DNA of 64,000 nucleotides, from contig NC_067195.1 in NCBI RefSeq assembly GCF_000699445.3, positions 15,881,287 to 15,945,286 of the forward strand, read 5' to 3'. The position numbers were made by a program, and so were the translations under genes. This stretch comes from Schistosoma haematobium. Its lineage: Eukaryota > Platyhelminthes > Trematoda > Strigeidida > Schistosomatidae. The stretch's first letter is position 1. Every line of letters starts with the position of its first letter. A model generated the notes under the pieces. The model worked only from the letters and a program-made list of their open reading frames with translations, did not search any database and was not told the DNA's origin. Shown here in pieces: positions 23,730-34,630 of this stretch.

Positions 23730-25210
23730 TGTAGTGACTCACATTTATCACGAGAACACGACTGGTTTAATAAAAACAATTATTATTATAACCAACTGTA
23801 CCAGTGTTTGTTTTTATGTGCTCTTGTTTAACTGTGCTAATTATAGCCATTTTGTGCTTCCATTACCTTCCATCATTGTTCCGCGGTTTTTGGTACTGTT
23901 CGCACGTACTCCTGTCTTCTGCTTCCACTTGTACCATTCCTTGGCACGATCTCGGTATTCGTTCAATACCACGAGATCGCCAACTAAATAATAATAATAA
24001 TAATAATAATTTATTCTCAAATAACAGTTTGTTACATGAGGCATGCCAGTTTACAGGCAAGATCAAATTGATACAAATGATACAATATCCACTGTAGTAA
24101 ATTACATAGCTGGGTTGATAATTTATAAGATATGAATGTAGATGGTTTTAATCAGTGCTACAGTTGGCGCGCTTCACGAAAGTTGCGTTGCGAATGTGCA
24201 ACTGATGCTCAAGGATAGGTCCATTGAAGATGGGAGCTTCTAAATGTCGCAACCGTATGTCCCTTTGGAATGTCTAAGGCTTTGAGGATGATGCAGGATG
24301 AAATCTTTCGTTCCATATCACAAGGGGGCTGAAAGAGGGAGCAAGCAAAAGAAAGGACGAGAGGCAGGATAGCCAATATTCATGAAGAAATGTTTAAGGT
24401 ATGATTACTCAGTCTAATTTTCGTTTATTAAGGTATTTGTTAAGAAAGAGCATTTTAATAGGTTAAAGAAAATAAGTGTTAACAAGGTGTGAGTGGACAT
24501 ACAACTGACAAATGGAGGCGATTCGGAAAGGAGCTGAGAGTATGGAATTATTTGTGATTATAAAATAAAATATAGTGCTAGAAACAGTATTGTGATATAC
24601 AATTGGCTGTCTTTCTTTTTTTATCGAGGCTATTGGAGCCCTTTTTTTGTATTTTTTTCAGGTATTATAGGGTCTTGAGTAGGCTTCGTCTATTCGCGAA
24701 TTGTCTAGTTTGCTTGTAATAGGATTACTGAGTAGGAAGTGAAACCAATTCAACGTTCGTAACACGATTTAAAGAGGTATTTTGCGTGATAAACCAGCAT
24801 CAATACCATAAGTTCGTGACATCCCACTAAATCATAAGGAGCCGTAATTAAACAAAATGTTCTGCCCTACAGACATGGGTGGATTGAATTTATCTCCCCA
24901 CCATCATGTTTGCTGGTCAGTAACGCCACCCTCCCTCCTTTTGTGATGTTAGGCTCTCTTACGTTTGTGGTGAGTATGAATACTGCTTTAATCAAAGCCC
25001 ATAGTTGGAATACACTGTCTCTACTAGGTCCATGTTACAAGCAAATCAGATAGTTGAAAAGTTTGTTTTATGGGTTTGATGTCCACATAGTATATCACAC
25101 TGCTATGAAAATAACTAATGGTTACGTTCAACCTCCGCCTTCTGATTTACCTGGCACGTGTTTCTTGGTAGCGGTGCTCATAGTTAATCTCAACTCGACG
25201 CCACGCTACA
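23730..25210 (+). mobile_element. 5' LTR of the Gypsy element, interrupted by a 1.1-kb insertion
   Basis: The LTR parts are 23730 to about 23990 and about 25120-25210, together about 352 bp. They match the uninterrupted 3' LTR at 30019-30375 almost base for base (start TGTAGTGACTC, end GCTACA). Differences to the 3' LTR are few, so the element is fairly young. The interrupting sequence lies between gatcgccaac and ggttacgttc. Confidence 0.9.
23986..25119 (-). mobile_element. Non-coding 1.1-kb retroelement with (TTA)n tail, nested in the 5' LTR
   Basis: Read on the minus strand it runs from about 25119 to a tail at 24011-23986: gagaataa followed by (ATT)n. An inverted copy at 55645-56779 is nearly identical, with only scattered substitutions and small indels in homopolymers. 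No open frame of note exists on either strand. The polyadenylation-like AATAA and short-repeat tail point to a non-LTR retroposition product, probably a 5'-truncated or non-autonomous element using another element's machinery. Confidence 0.85.
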
Positions 25211-25212
25211 AT

Positions 25213-25224
25213 TGGTGATCCCAA
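25213..25224 (+). promoter_or_regulatory. Primer-binding site of the Gypsy element
   Basis: Two bases after the 5' LTR the sequence tggtgatcccaa begins. It has the TGG start of a tRNA 3'-CCA complement. Elements of the CsRn1/Boudicca group are known to use tRNA-Trp; this text is compatible with that, with mismatches. Confidence 0.55.
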
Positions 25225-25349
25225 AGTTTGGAACACAACTCAACCTCTGGTGAAATCTCCTAAAGAAGCCAATTTGGTGAGTCTATAGTTTATCTATCCA
25301 CGTCTGTCGTATATTTTTATATTAATTTTTAATATATAATATACACGAC

Positions 25350-26216
25350 ATGACGGATAGCGACAAGAATTCTATTAATTTTATAGACTCAGACGTACAG
25401 GCCATTCACTTTCAACCTGTATCATTCATCCCTCACGACCCAGAGGTTTGGTTTGCTGCATTAGAGTCTCAGTTCGAGACTCGTCGCATCACGAGCCAAA
25501 GGCAAAAGTACGCCTTCGCTCTCAAATCACTGCTCGGGGACCATTTAGTTGCTGTACGTGAGGTCATCCTCAATTCCAATGTGCCTAATGTTTATGATCG
25601 CCTCAAAGAGGCAATTCTCCGACATTTCCTCCCATCGAGGGAGGAACGATTGAGGACACTGTTAGCAAGTCACCCCCCGGGTGATGCTAAACCAAGCCAC
25701 CACCTCACGCGCCTGTAATCTCTTGCAGGACCAACAGCATCTGACTCGGAAATAGTTAAGGAATTGTGGCTCGAGTCACTACCAGCTCATATCCAACCTA
25801 CTGTGACGGCACTGCTCGAGGACTCACCGCTTAACCAGGTAGCCCTCATAGCAGACAAAATTTTGGCGAGTACTAGTAATAGAGACACCTATGTAGTTGC
25901 TTCGACGGCACGTCCTAAGGTAGACATGGACGCCGGTCATTCCTCAGCTCATGGCGACAGGGACGGGTGTATTCACACGCGTCTTAGTTTTCGAGACCGT
26001 TGTAACATACCCCAACCCTACGTCCCCCGAGCCCGCCCAAGTTCTCGCAAATCCGTCACCACTCTCCTAAAAAGGGCATCTTCCAAGCCACGCCGAAAGG
26101 CGGCTTCGGAAGCGAGTGACAGTTGGTGCTGGTTCCATAGGTCCTTCGGGTCTGGCGCCCGCCGTTGTCGAGCACCATGCTCATACAAGGCGGGAAACGC
26201 CAGCGCCGGCGAGTAA
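25350..26216 (+). pseudogene. gag: gag of the Gypsy element, interrupted by one in-frame stop
   Basis: Gag forms the particle that packages element RNA. The first part (25350-25718, from ATG) contains a capsid-like region with PHDPEVWFAALESQF and RRITSQRQKY, typical of CsRn1-type Gypsy gag. A TAA at 25716-25718 stops it, and the same frame continues at once to 26216, so a single nonsense change is the likely break. Near the end CWFHRSFG...ARRCRAPC is the CHCC-type zinc motif that marks this clade in place of the usual CCHC knuckle. The end overlaps the pol frame (from 26165), which lies in the -1 frame, as expected for programmed frameshifting. Confidence 0.85.
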
Positions 26217-29200
26217 AAGAGGCCGTACTCGCCAGCCCTTCTCCCCAGGTTGGTCGCCTATTCTATGTGCACGATTATCGCACAAACGCTAGGTTCCTAG
26301 TAGACACTGGGGCCCAAGTTTCTGTCGTACCACGAGGTAGCAGCAAGTCACAAGCCACAGTGCTTCGACTACGCGCTGCGAATGGCTCAGTCATTCCTGC
26401 CTACGGTACACGACAACTCGCGGTCAACCTGGGCAACCGACGACGGTATCTGTGGACGTTCATCATTGCTGATGTTCCCACAGCCATACTAGGTATCGAT
26501 TTTCTACAGCACTATGAATTGCTTGTCGATTCACGTAGGCTGCAGCTAATCGATACTTCGTCGAACAGCACATTTATGGGCTGTAAAGCCCACATGAACA
26601 CGTACCGAATCCTCGGCACTTTTTACTCGCGTGACGATAAATTCCACGCTTTATTCGAGAAATTCCACGTACTCACTAAACCACTCGAGGAGCTTCCATC
26701 GGTGACCAATCGTGTGGTACACCACATAGTCACCCGCGGACCGCCAGTCACGGCACGACCTCGCCGACTGGCACCGGACAAATTAGCTTTCGCTAAACGT
26801 GAGTTTGACAATTTACTAGCTACTGGTAATATTCGTCCTTCTCACAGTCCATGGGCCTCTCCTATTCACATGGTGCGCAAAAAAGATGGGCTTAGTTGGA
26901 GACCATGCGGCGACTACCGAGCTCTTAACGTAGTTACGCGCTTTGATAGCTACCCCATCCCCCACATACACGACATCACGGCATCGCTCAAGGGCACGAC
27001 TATCTTTTCCAAGATCGATCTGGTACGAGCATATCATCAGATCCCAGTCGCTCTTGAAGATATCGAAAAACTGCTATCACGACTCCTTTCGGTTTGATTG
27101 AGTTCCTACGAATGCCATTTGGATTACGGAATGCTGCTCAAACTTTTCAAAGGTTTATCGATAGCATTGTACGAGACCTCGATTTTGTTCACGTCTATAT
27201 TGATGACCTGTTAATCGCACCATCAAACGTAGATGAACATTATCAACATCTTACGCTATTATTCCAACGCCTTTCGGATAATGGAATAGTAGTTAACCCA
27301 GACAAATGCGAGTTAGGTAAACGAGAAATAATATTTCTGGGTCATGTTATCAAGCAAGAGGGTATTCTACCTTGTGAGGACAAAGTGCAAGCAATAAAGG
27401 AGTACAACGTGCCGTCCTCACTCAAGGAACTGAAGGCTTTTCTCAGTTTGGTTAACTTCTACCGTCGTTTCATCCCACACGCGGCAGAACGGTTACGACC
27501 ACTAACCGACTTACTACGCGGCAACCCACGCAGATTGGAAATGAACGATTCTGCACGTACTGCATTCACTGAAATCAAAATGGCTCTTGCGCAAGCCATT
27601 CTTCTCGCCCATGCCGATCCAGCAGCCACGCTTAGTATAGCGGTTGATGCATCCGATGTTGCTATAGGAGCAGTCATGCAACAAAATATCTCCGGTAGTT
27701 GGCAACCCCTCGAGTTTTTCTCACGACGCCTTACTACCACGGAGACGAGATATAACGCTTTTGGTCGCGAGCTGCTAGCAGCCTACTGCGCCATCAAACA
27801 TTCTCGGCACGCAGTAGAAGGACGTCAATTCATCTTATTCACCGACCATAAGCCCCTAACGTATGTTTTGCATACCAAGTCTGACCGCTACTCACCACGA
27901 GAGTGCAGACATTTGGACTATATCTCCCAGTCCACGAGAGACATTCGCCACATCCAAGGCAAGTCGAACTGTGTTGCCGATGCTCTATCACGAATACAAA
28001 CGAATGCAGTTACCTTGCCGGTGCTCGATCTTCCTGCTATGGCCGCTGCCCAAGCAAACGATCCCAGTTGTACAAAAGCACCACGCTCTACGTCCCTTCA
28101 GTATCAGGAAGTACCTCTAGCCACGACTTCTGGCACCATTCTATGTGATACTTCTACCGGTCTTCCCCGACCCATCGTACCCTCTGCTTATCGCCGTCTC
28201 GTATTCGATGCCCTGCATGGATTATCTCACCCAGGTATCGCAGCTACATTACGTCCCATCGCTGCACGATACGTCTGGCCGTCCATGAATAAAGATGTTC
28301 GAATGTGGGCGAAGCAATGCTTACAATGTCAACGATCAAAAGTGCACAGGCACGTAGCTGCCCCCATTGGCACGTTCGCTACGCCTGATGCTCGCTTCGA
28401 TCACGTTCACTTAGACATCGTAGGACCACTGCCACCATCGCATGGGTATGATCACATACTCACGTGCATCGACCGCTTCGCCAGATGGCCCGAAGCTATA
28501 CCCATCACGTCTATCACGGCGGAGACAGTTGCTCACCGCTTCGTAGAACGATGGATAGCTCTATACGGTTGTCCCTCGACTGTCACGACTGACCGAGTAC
28601 AACAATTTGAGTCCGCATTATTCTCCTCACTTACTCGGCTGCTTGGTACGGAACGCATACGCACTACCGCCTACCATCCAGCTTCAAATGGTTTAGTCGA
28701 AAGGTTTCACCGTCAACTTAAAAGTGCTCTTCGAGCACACGAAAACGACGACTGGCACGAAACCTTACCGCTCGTTCTCTTAGGTATTCAAACGAGCTTG
28801 AAGGCAGATATACAATGTTCCGCCGCTGAACTGGTATACGGCACGACATTGCGTCTGCCCGGGGAATTCTTCACATCACGGAGCAGACCTGATTTCGGTA
28901 AATCAGACTACGTCCATCGACTGTCTGCATTTATGCGAACGCTGTCTCCGGTGTCGACTCGAATACAACATCGACAGGTCGCTCTCCCTCGAGGGTTATC
29001 TACCTGTTCACATGTTTTTATACGAGTAGATTCGGTACGCAAACCTTGGCAACAACCTTACGAAGGCCCTTTTCACGTGATCGCTCGTCACGAAAAGACC
29101 TTCAAGGTTGATCGACATGGCCGCGTCGAGATCGTCAGCATTGATCGTCTCAAACCAGCACACGTCGATGACAGTGCCCTATCTGATAACCTGAGATTCA

Positions 29201-29460
29201 ATGCTAGACTTATCAAACCTAGCGGGATTCTTAAATCTTCAGATCCCACGTTAGATATATCTGGGACCTCATTCTCACGTCCCGGTCAACAGCACGCGTC
29301 ATCTGCACCGTCTACGGACGAGACGATAGTCTCACGTCCAGATCAGCAGACCACGCCGCCTCTGACCTCGGATGAGATTGCAGGCTCACGCGATACGAAC
29401 GAGACTGCCGTCTCACGTTCCGGTCGCCGAGTACGGTTGCCCGTACGCTTCCGCGACTAA
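26165..29460 (+). pseudogene. pol: pol of the Gypsy element (protease, RT, RNase H, integrase), one frameshift
   Basis: Domains in order: aspartic protease ([13 protein letters not shown], about 26295-26335; ILGIDF later), reverse transcriptase ([23 protein letters not shown] catalytic motif at about 27190-27210), RNase H (AVDASDVAIGAV; FTDHKPLTY), integrase with an HHCC finger (H-P-G...CLQCQRSK, about 28220-28350) and a D-D-E core (HLDIVGP; TTDR; NGLVERFHRQLK), and a long C-terminal tail. The frame changes near 27066-27070, in a run of five A, between the RT blocks, so pol is split (26165-27097 and 27094-29460). In the integrase the residue after TTDR is Val (28597-28599) where this family normally has Gly. 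Both changes predict an inactive copy. Confidence 0.93.
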
Positions 29461-30007
29461 TCGCACAGTCAACAACCGATACGGTGTAGGGTTATTCCTA
29501 TGCTACACGCACGCTACACTCTTCTCTTTTTTGATTTTCTTTTTGTTTCCTGAGCCCACGCCTTCGACCATCTCCGTTTGGTTCCGTCGACTTCAGTCAA
29601 CTTTGGCGAAAGCTGGCCTGATCACCCATGCTCTTGTCAACTCACTCAGTCGATATTTTGGTTTCGAATGCTTGGCATACGCTTGGTCTCGAACATGGTC
29701 GTTACAGTCGCTTCTGGTCTTTTGGCCCAACGTGGTTTCGTCCTACGTCTGCAGCGTTTCTGGTCCGGACCCCTACGAACTCCCTCTTCAGATTCTGGAT
29801 ACAAACCACTCTGGTGTAGCATGCCAACTCAAGCAATACATACAGCACATCGCTCCTGGTATCGTTCTCCGAAAACGACCTTCGTTGGCAAATCGACGGT
29901 CAACGATCGCTTTCCTGTTCGCCAGTTCTTCCGTCCTACAATCGCTCGTCAGCCGATCAGTCCCACGATTCAAACCGCTATTTATCGAATGTGTAAACCC
30001 TTTCTAG
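29372..30007 (+). other. Open frame downstream of pol (possible third ORF)
   Basis: A 211-codon frame overlaps the pol C-terminus by about 90 bp and runs almost to the 3' LTR. It has one hydrophobic stretch near residues 44-60 and several Cys. No envelope motif is recognised. Related trematode elements have been described with extra 3' sequence, but coding status here is uncertain: two other frames (29578-30096 on the same strand, and a short minus-strand one) are also open, which may only reflect composition. Confidence 0.3.
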
Positions 30008-30018
30008 CGGAGGGCTTC

Positions 30019-30375
30019 TGTAGTGACTCACATTTATCACGAGAACACGACTGGTTTAATAAAAACAATTATTATTATAACCAACTGTACCAGTGACTGT
30101 TTTAGTGTGCTTTTGCTTAACTGTGCTAATTATAGCCATTTTGTGCTTCCATTACCTTCCATCATTGTTCCGCGGTTTTCGGTACTGTTCGCACGTACTC
30201 CTGTCTTCTGCTTCCACTTGTACCATTCCTTGGCACGATCTCGGTATTCGTTCAATACCACGAGATCGCCAACGAAATAAATCTGGTTACGTTCAACCTC
30301 CGCCTTCTGATTTACCTGGCAAGTGTTTCTTGGTAGCGGTGCTCATAGTTAATCTCAACTCGACGCCACGCTACA
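30019..30375 (+). mobile_element. 3' LTR of the Gypsy element, 357 bp
   Basis: It starts TGTAGTGACTC and ends GCTACA, bounded by a 5-bp TGTAG/CTACA inverted pair. A purine-rich gcggaggg (about 30007-30014) just before it is the likely polypurine tract. The host bases outside the two LTRs are aata and agta: at best an imperfect 4-bp target duplication. A partial, diverged copy of the first 115 bp occurs at 58357-58472. Confidence 0.92.
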
Positions 30376-31542
30376 AGTATTTCAGAGACTCCACGAAAAT
30401 CCACTCTTTATTTTCTTCTCAAAGCTTAGTCTTGTATTTGTAAGCACCAAGCGCTTATATACACGTTAAAACTACGTAAGGGATCCAGACAAGGCTAGCG
30501 CAACTCTTCACTTTATGCATGGACAACTTCACGCAGTCGAATCAATGTTGTTCTTAACACTGCTCAGAATGTGCGCATGGCTCCAGCTTGACGTCCACAC
30601 TCTTTTCGCTCTCTCTCTTCAAAAGTGATACAAATCCGCTAGACCAATAAAAAAGGGGGAAACCAAGTGAGTGATAAAGTTCAAATGTAAGTCTAGCGAG
30701 TACAGACTCCATCACCTGTGATTATTCACGTTCACCTTAAAAAGAATTCCAAGTGATTTGATATCAGGATGCCATCACTTCTCTTTAACAGTTACTCCAC
30801 TAGGAAATGCTCTCCCAGCCGGAGTGATCTCAATGTCCTCTGTGAATGAAAATTACAAGGATATTTCCAATTCAGCTGCAACCTTTACGCTATTTGATCA
30901 GGGCCTTTAAATTACTTGATAACAATTTTTCATCTGATGTCCTCTTATCCTTTCAATTTTTCAGTAAAGAAAATCTACGGGGAAAAATTTGGAAGCCTGG
31001 TAATTAGTTGCATGTTGGTTGACCAGTGGTTTTTCAAACTAAATAATATAAAGAGGAACTCTCTGCGCTAGTGCCTGGGTAATGATCCAGTTTTTGACTC
31101 ATAATGTTATGGTGGACGTTCACTCCCAAAACCATTTCGAGGAAATTGGCCTTATTTTCTCCTAGATACGAATCTCTGTTCGATAATTTTTATACGCGTT
31201 TAATGATATCTGCAAAATCTTTGAAGCAAAAATACTTACAAATACGAAAAATGATCATGTCACTGTATGTTTCCATAGTGTGGGCGCTGAGTTGTCATCT
31301 TGATGTAACTTAATAGAACATGTGTAGTTCATTAATATTGCTGTACATATGGCTAACATGTCGATGAGATATTTATATGGTTTACATCGGTTAAAATGGC
31401 AAGGCATGTCCGTTGAATATATATATATATATAATTCATGTTACGGTTAAAATAACAGTGGGTGGACCAATAAAATTACGAGATTACCTTGACTCAGTGA
31501 ATACTTCAAAGTGGATAAAAATAATGAGATAATTGGACATAA
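30376..31542. other. Intergenic sequence, possible retroelement debris
   Basis: 30376-30700 is less AT-rich than the surroundings and may be an old repeat, but no second copy is visible. No coding frame is credible. An (AT)n tract lies at 31417-31432. Confidence 0.4.
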
Positions 31543-31833
31543 AAAATATATGAGTTACTAGTTCTTATAAAAAATGTTAATCCACAGGCTCAAATATATA
31601 TTCGAAATTCCCATAATGCAGAAAAACCTGCAAATAATGACAAAAATTGTTTACAACTAGATTCTTTCGACCAGCTCCCCAACAACATTAGAGTTATATA
31701 CCAATCTGACGTCCCCTCAGCTAGGGAAGAAAAAGCATTAAGAAGGAATCTTTTGCTTAAATCTGTTAGTCCGAACCCTACTGTTAATCGCAGGGAAGAT
31801 ATTAAAGAGAAGTTTAAGATGAGCCGACAATGA
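31543..31833 (+). other. Open, coding-like fragment without start codon (96 codons)
   Basis: The frame from 31543 to the TGA at 31831 lacks a usable ATG near its start. It is hydrophilic and has non-random composition: Asn-rich first half, then SFDQLPNNIRVIYQSDVPSA and a basic REEKALRRNLLLK stretch. That style fits a linker region of a non-LTR polyprotein or an ORF1 fragment, but I do not recognise it. No splice context was found. Confidence 0.35.
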
Positions 31834-33089
31834 AACCTAAGCTTAAAATTGTAGGCTTAGGTCTTATTGAAGCTTAGAAAATTCCCTGTGTCTACATGGA
31901 ATGCTAAAACGGGAATTGGATGTTTGTCGTTGACTGTGGCAGGCCTTATACGATAGAAACAAGCGTTTGTCAGGGTAACCATCGAACGCTTGTGACACGC
32001 TGTTTTTTGCCATTGTATGCTTCTGTTAAACGTAAGCAGATGAACTCCTGCAGATAAATTCAATCAATTACGAAGTATAAACCTTATGGATGATCACAAT
32101 CTTGGACACCGGAGTCTGTGGGAGACTTTATGTATCAGATTGGCGGTTTCGTTCTCCAAACGAAGTTATCAGTTTTTACAGATCAAAGTAATCCGGAAAA
32201 TGGATAAGCAACAGGTGTGATAAATATGACGAGCACCTCGCGATGATACTGGAGACTAAAGTCAACGACTATTAATTAGTAAAGTTTCCAGAATCTACAA
32301 TACTTATTTTTGCGTAATATTGTTTACGATAAAAAAACATGGCCTGGAGTTTAAGAATGTGTAGAGACTCGACAGGAGCCATTCATTATAAGTTCTTCGT
32401 GATTGTATGTTTTACTTAACGATATATGGAACTTGTAAACAAATGTTATCTTTTCTTTATCGGTAGTTGTGATGCATCAATAATCTTCTATGCAGTTTCG
32501 ATTTTCGTCTTCATAGTTTCGTCAAGAGTTACATGGATAATCTTAAGGGGCTACTGTTTGTGAAATTCAGGAACAACTTATAGCATCTCACGTGCAATTG
32601 ATTTTGTTCACATCCAGTTTGATTAAGTCATTTTGTTAACTTATTTAACGGACCGATTCATTCGTACAGTAACAAACTATCTATATCATTTTACCTTTAG
32701 TATTGCTGCGAATGTATGATTCTGTATGCTTGAGCATTGCTTACTTTCTGCCTATTCATATATTCATTCTGCCAGCTTTACCATTAAATATTTAATTGAC
32801 TCGATGATTCATTCATTTCCCTATATATATATATATATGCATTTAATACTATTGACTCGACTCGCCACTCTGAGCTATCTGCTGATAAATGTGTAGTCGC
32901 TGCTTCTTTTTTGACTTCAGATTTCAAACACCTTTAAGGTTTATGTAATGACGGTTACAAAGGTGATTGGTTAGCGAAGCACAGCCACTTTTTTCATTAT
33001 GAAATTTTGTAGTCCATAACACTATCGTTCATTGAATTGTCAACGCATATGCCATCAAGTTGCCCTATTTAGATCTACAGGAAACCTGA

Positions 33090-33720
33090 AAGCTGCTGAA
33101 GTTCGGGAAATACTTCCGAGTCTTTTTCTTATCAATAGGCTACGAATCGAAAGTGATGTACCCCAGGACACCATTTTGGGTACTCTATTACCTTATCTAT
33201 TTCAGTGAATTACCGCGACTGTCTAAGTCGCTGACACTATTGTTAGTAGATGATGTCAGTATCTGGAGAATAATAAGTAGTGAAGTTGATCATTTCGATC
33301 TCCAAGCTGACCTAAACAAATTGTTGGATTGCCTCAAAGTCGGGGCTTAGAAGTTAATTCTATAAAGATTGTGTCAATGAACATTGGACACTGCAATATT
33401 CGTCAGTATATTATCAACAGTGAATCACTTCCATGCGTGCAGGAATGGAAAGACAGTAATTCACGAATTAAATACAACTGAGTGTTGCAACGCAGCAGAC
33501 ACCAAAGGTTTTCGAGAGTTATGGTCACCTAGCTGAGCATTCAAATGCTTCGACGAGGAGATGTATCAGATTTTATATGCCACCTATGTAAGACCACATC
33601 TTGAGTGTTGTATCCAAACTGCCAATCCATGTCTTAATAAGGTGTTCGGCATGTGGGGAAAAAGTTAGTGATGGGTCTTTACAAATTTCCTTTACGATGA
33701 GCAGTTAAAATGCCTGAACC
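33090..33720 (+). pseudogene. Decayed CR1-like reverse transcriptase fragment
   Basis: Reading across frames: RLRIESDVPQDTILGTLLPYLF (the G-V-P-Q-G-T-x-L-G-P-x-L-F motif of non-LTR RT), then ...VDDVSIW (the YADD region, Ala lost), then MNIGHCN and YATYVRPHLEC-like text. It is collinear with the better copy at 57229-58340. Frameshifts and stops are frequent. Confidence 0.6.
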
Positions 33721-34479
33721 TTGTTTCCTTTAAGTATCTTCAGACGCCAGTTGACATTTAATTGTTATTCCATATCTTTTATAATGTTTTGGATGTTTGT
33801 ATGTCTTATAAATATAAACAATACTAGTTTATTCATAGTCCATAGGAGTTACCCGTAGTTTAATCTTCACTAGAATAAAACAGACACCTTGGTAGAACAA
33901 GTGGTATCAGCTCTATCAGTGAACACTTTAAAAGAGTAACTAAACCTTTATTGGAAAACAAACTGCAACGATTAATTTAGGCTCACCGAACTACTATATT
34001 AAATAGTGAAGAGTATAGACAGATGTACAAGAAAATCTGACCAAAATATATATTGAAGTCGGATCAAATCATTTTACCTTCACAAACCGATGAGACATAT
34101 TTCCGTGCGTATACTGTGAGAAAATGTTTTAAACTTAGAATTCTTCACTTTGTTTGCTTCATTCGGAAAGGTCTTGAGATTATACTTAAAAGTAAATTGT
34201 CGTAATGACAAAATATCTCTAGAGATTTTTACCATATCACGCATCATTACGATTATATCACTTTCATGAATTCGGGGATGAAAGCTACCACGCGTATTGT
34301 GGTGATCGCAAATCAAATTTAAAATTGTCTTAAATTGATTGTTCCCGGAAGAACTTACAAACTGTCAAAATGATGCACCCATAGTATTTCAACAGTTTGA
34401 CTTTCAAGTGCCTAGCAATTATATTAACAGAATTACACAACCATATGATAAAATTGTCTCACTAGCTGATGAAGAGATT

Positions 34480-34630
34480 GTGGTGTTTTAATTAACTAAT
34501 GATTCTTTTGTACTTGTTGAATGCTCGATTTCGAATTCTAAATACAATACATCCGTTCGCGCTTGTCTTACTTCTTAATTCAATTGCGTTATTTCTGGGA
34601 TTCCTAGTTCATACTACAATTCAAATATTA
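34480..34630 (+). repeat. Dispersed LTR-end repeat, copy 1
   Basis: Matches 54880-55044 and 59830-59996 in order: aactaatgattc, tttcgaatt, aaatacaatacat, cgttcg, tgcgttatttct, cctagtt. The last copy is the 3' part of the LTR at 59576-59996, so this is probably a truncated, old LTR of that family. Confidence 0.65.

Noticed and set aside
23734..23991. 85-codon frame at the LTR start (also 30023-30280)
   Set aside because: The same frame appears in both LTRs because they are repeats; it contains no motif and part is simple A/T-rich sequence.
23726..30379. Clean target-site duplication of the Gypsy element
   Set aside because: Flanks read aata and agta; this is at best imperfect, so it is not claimed.
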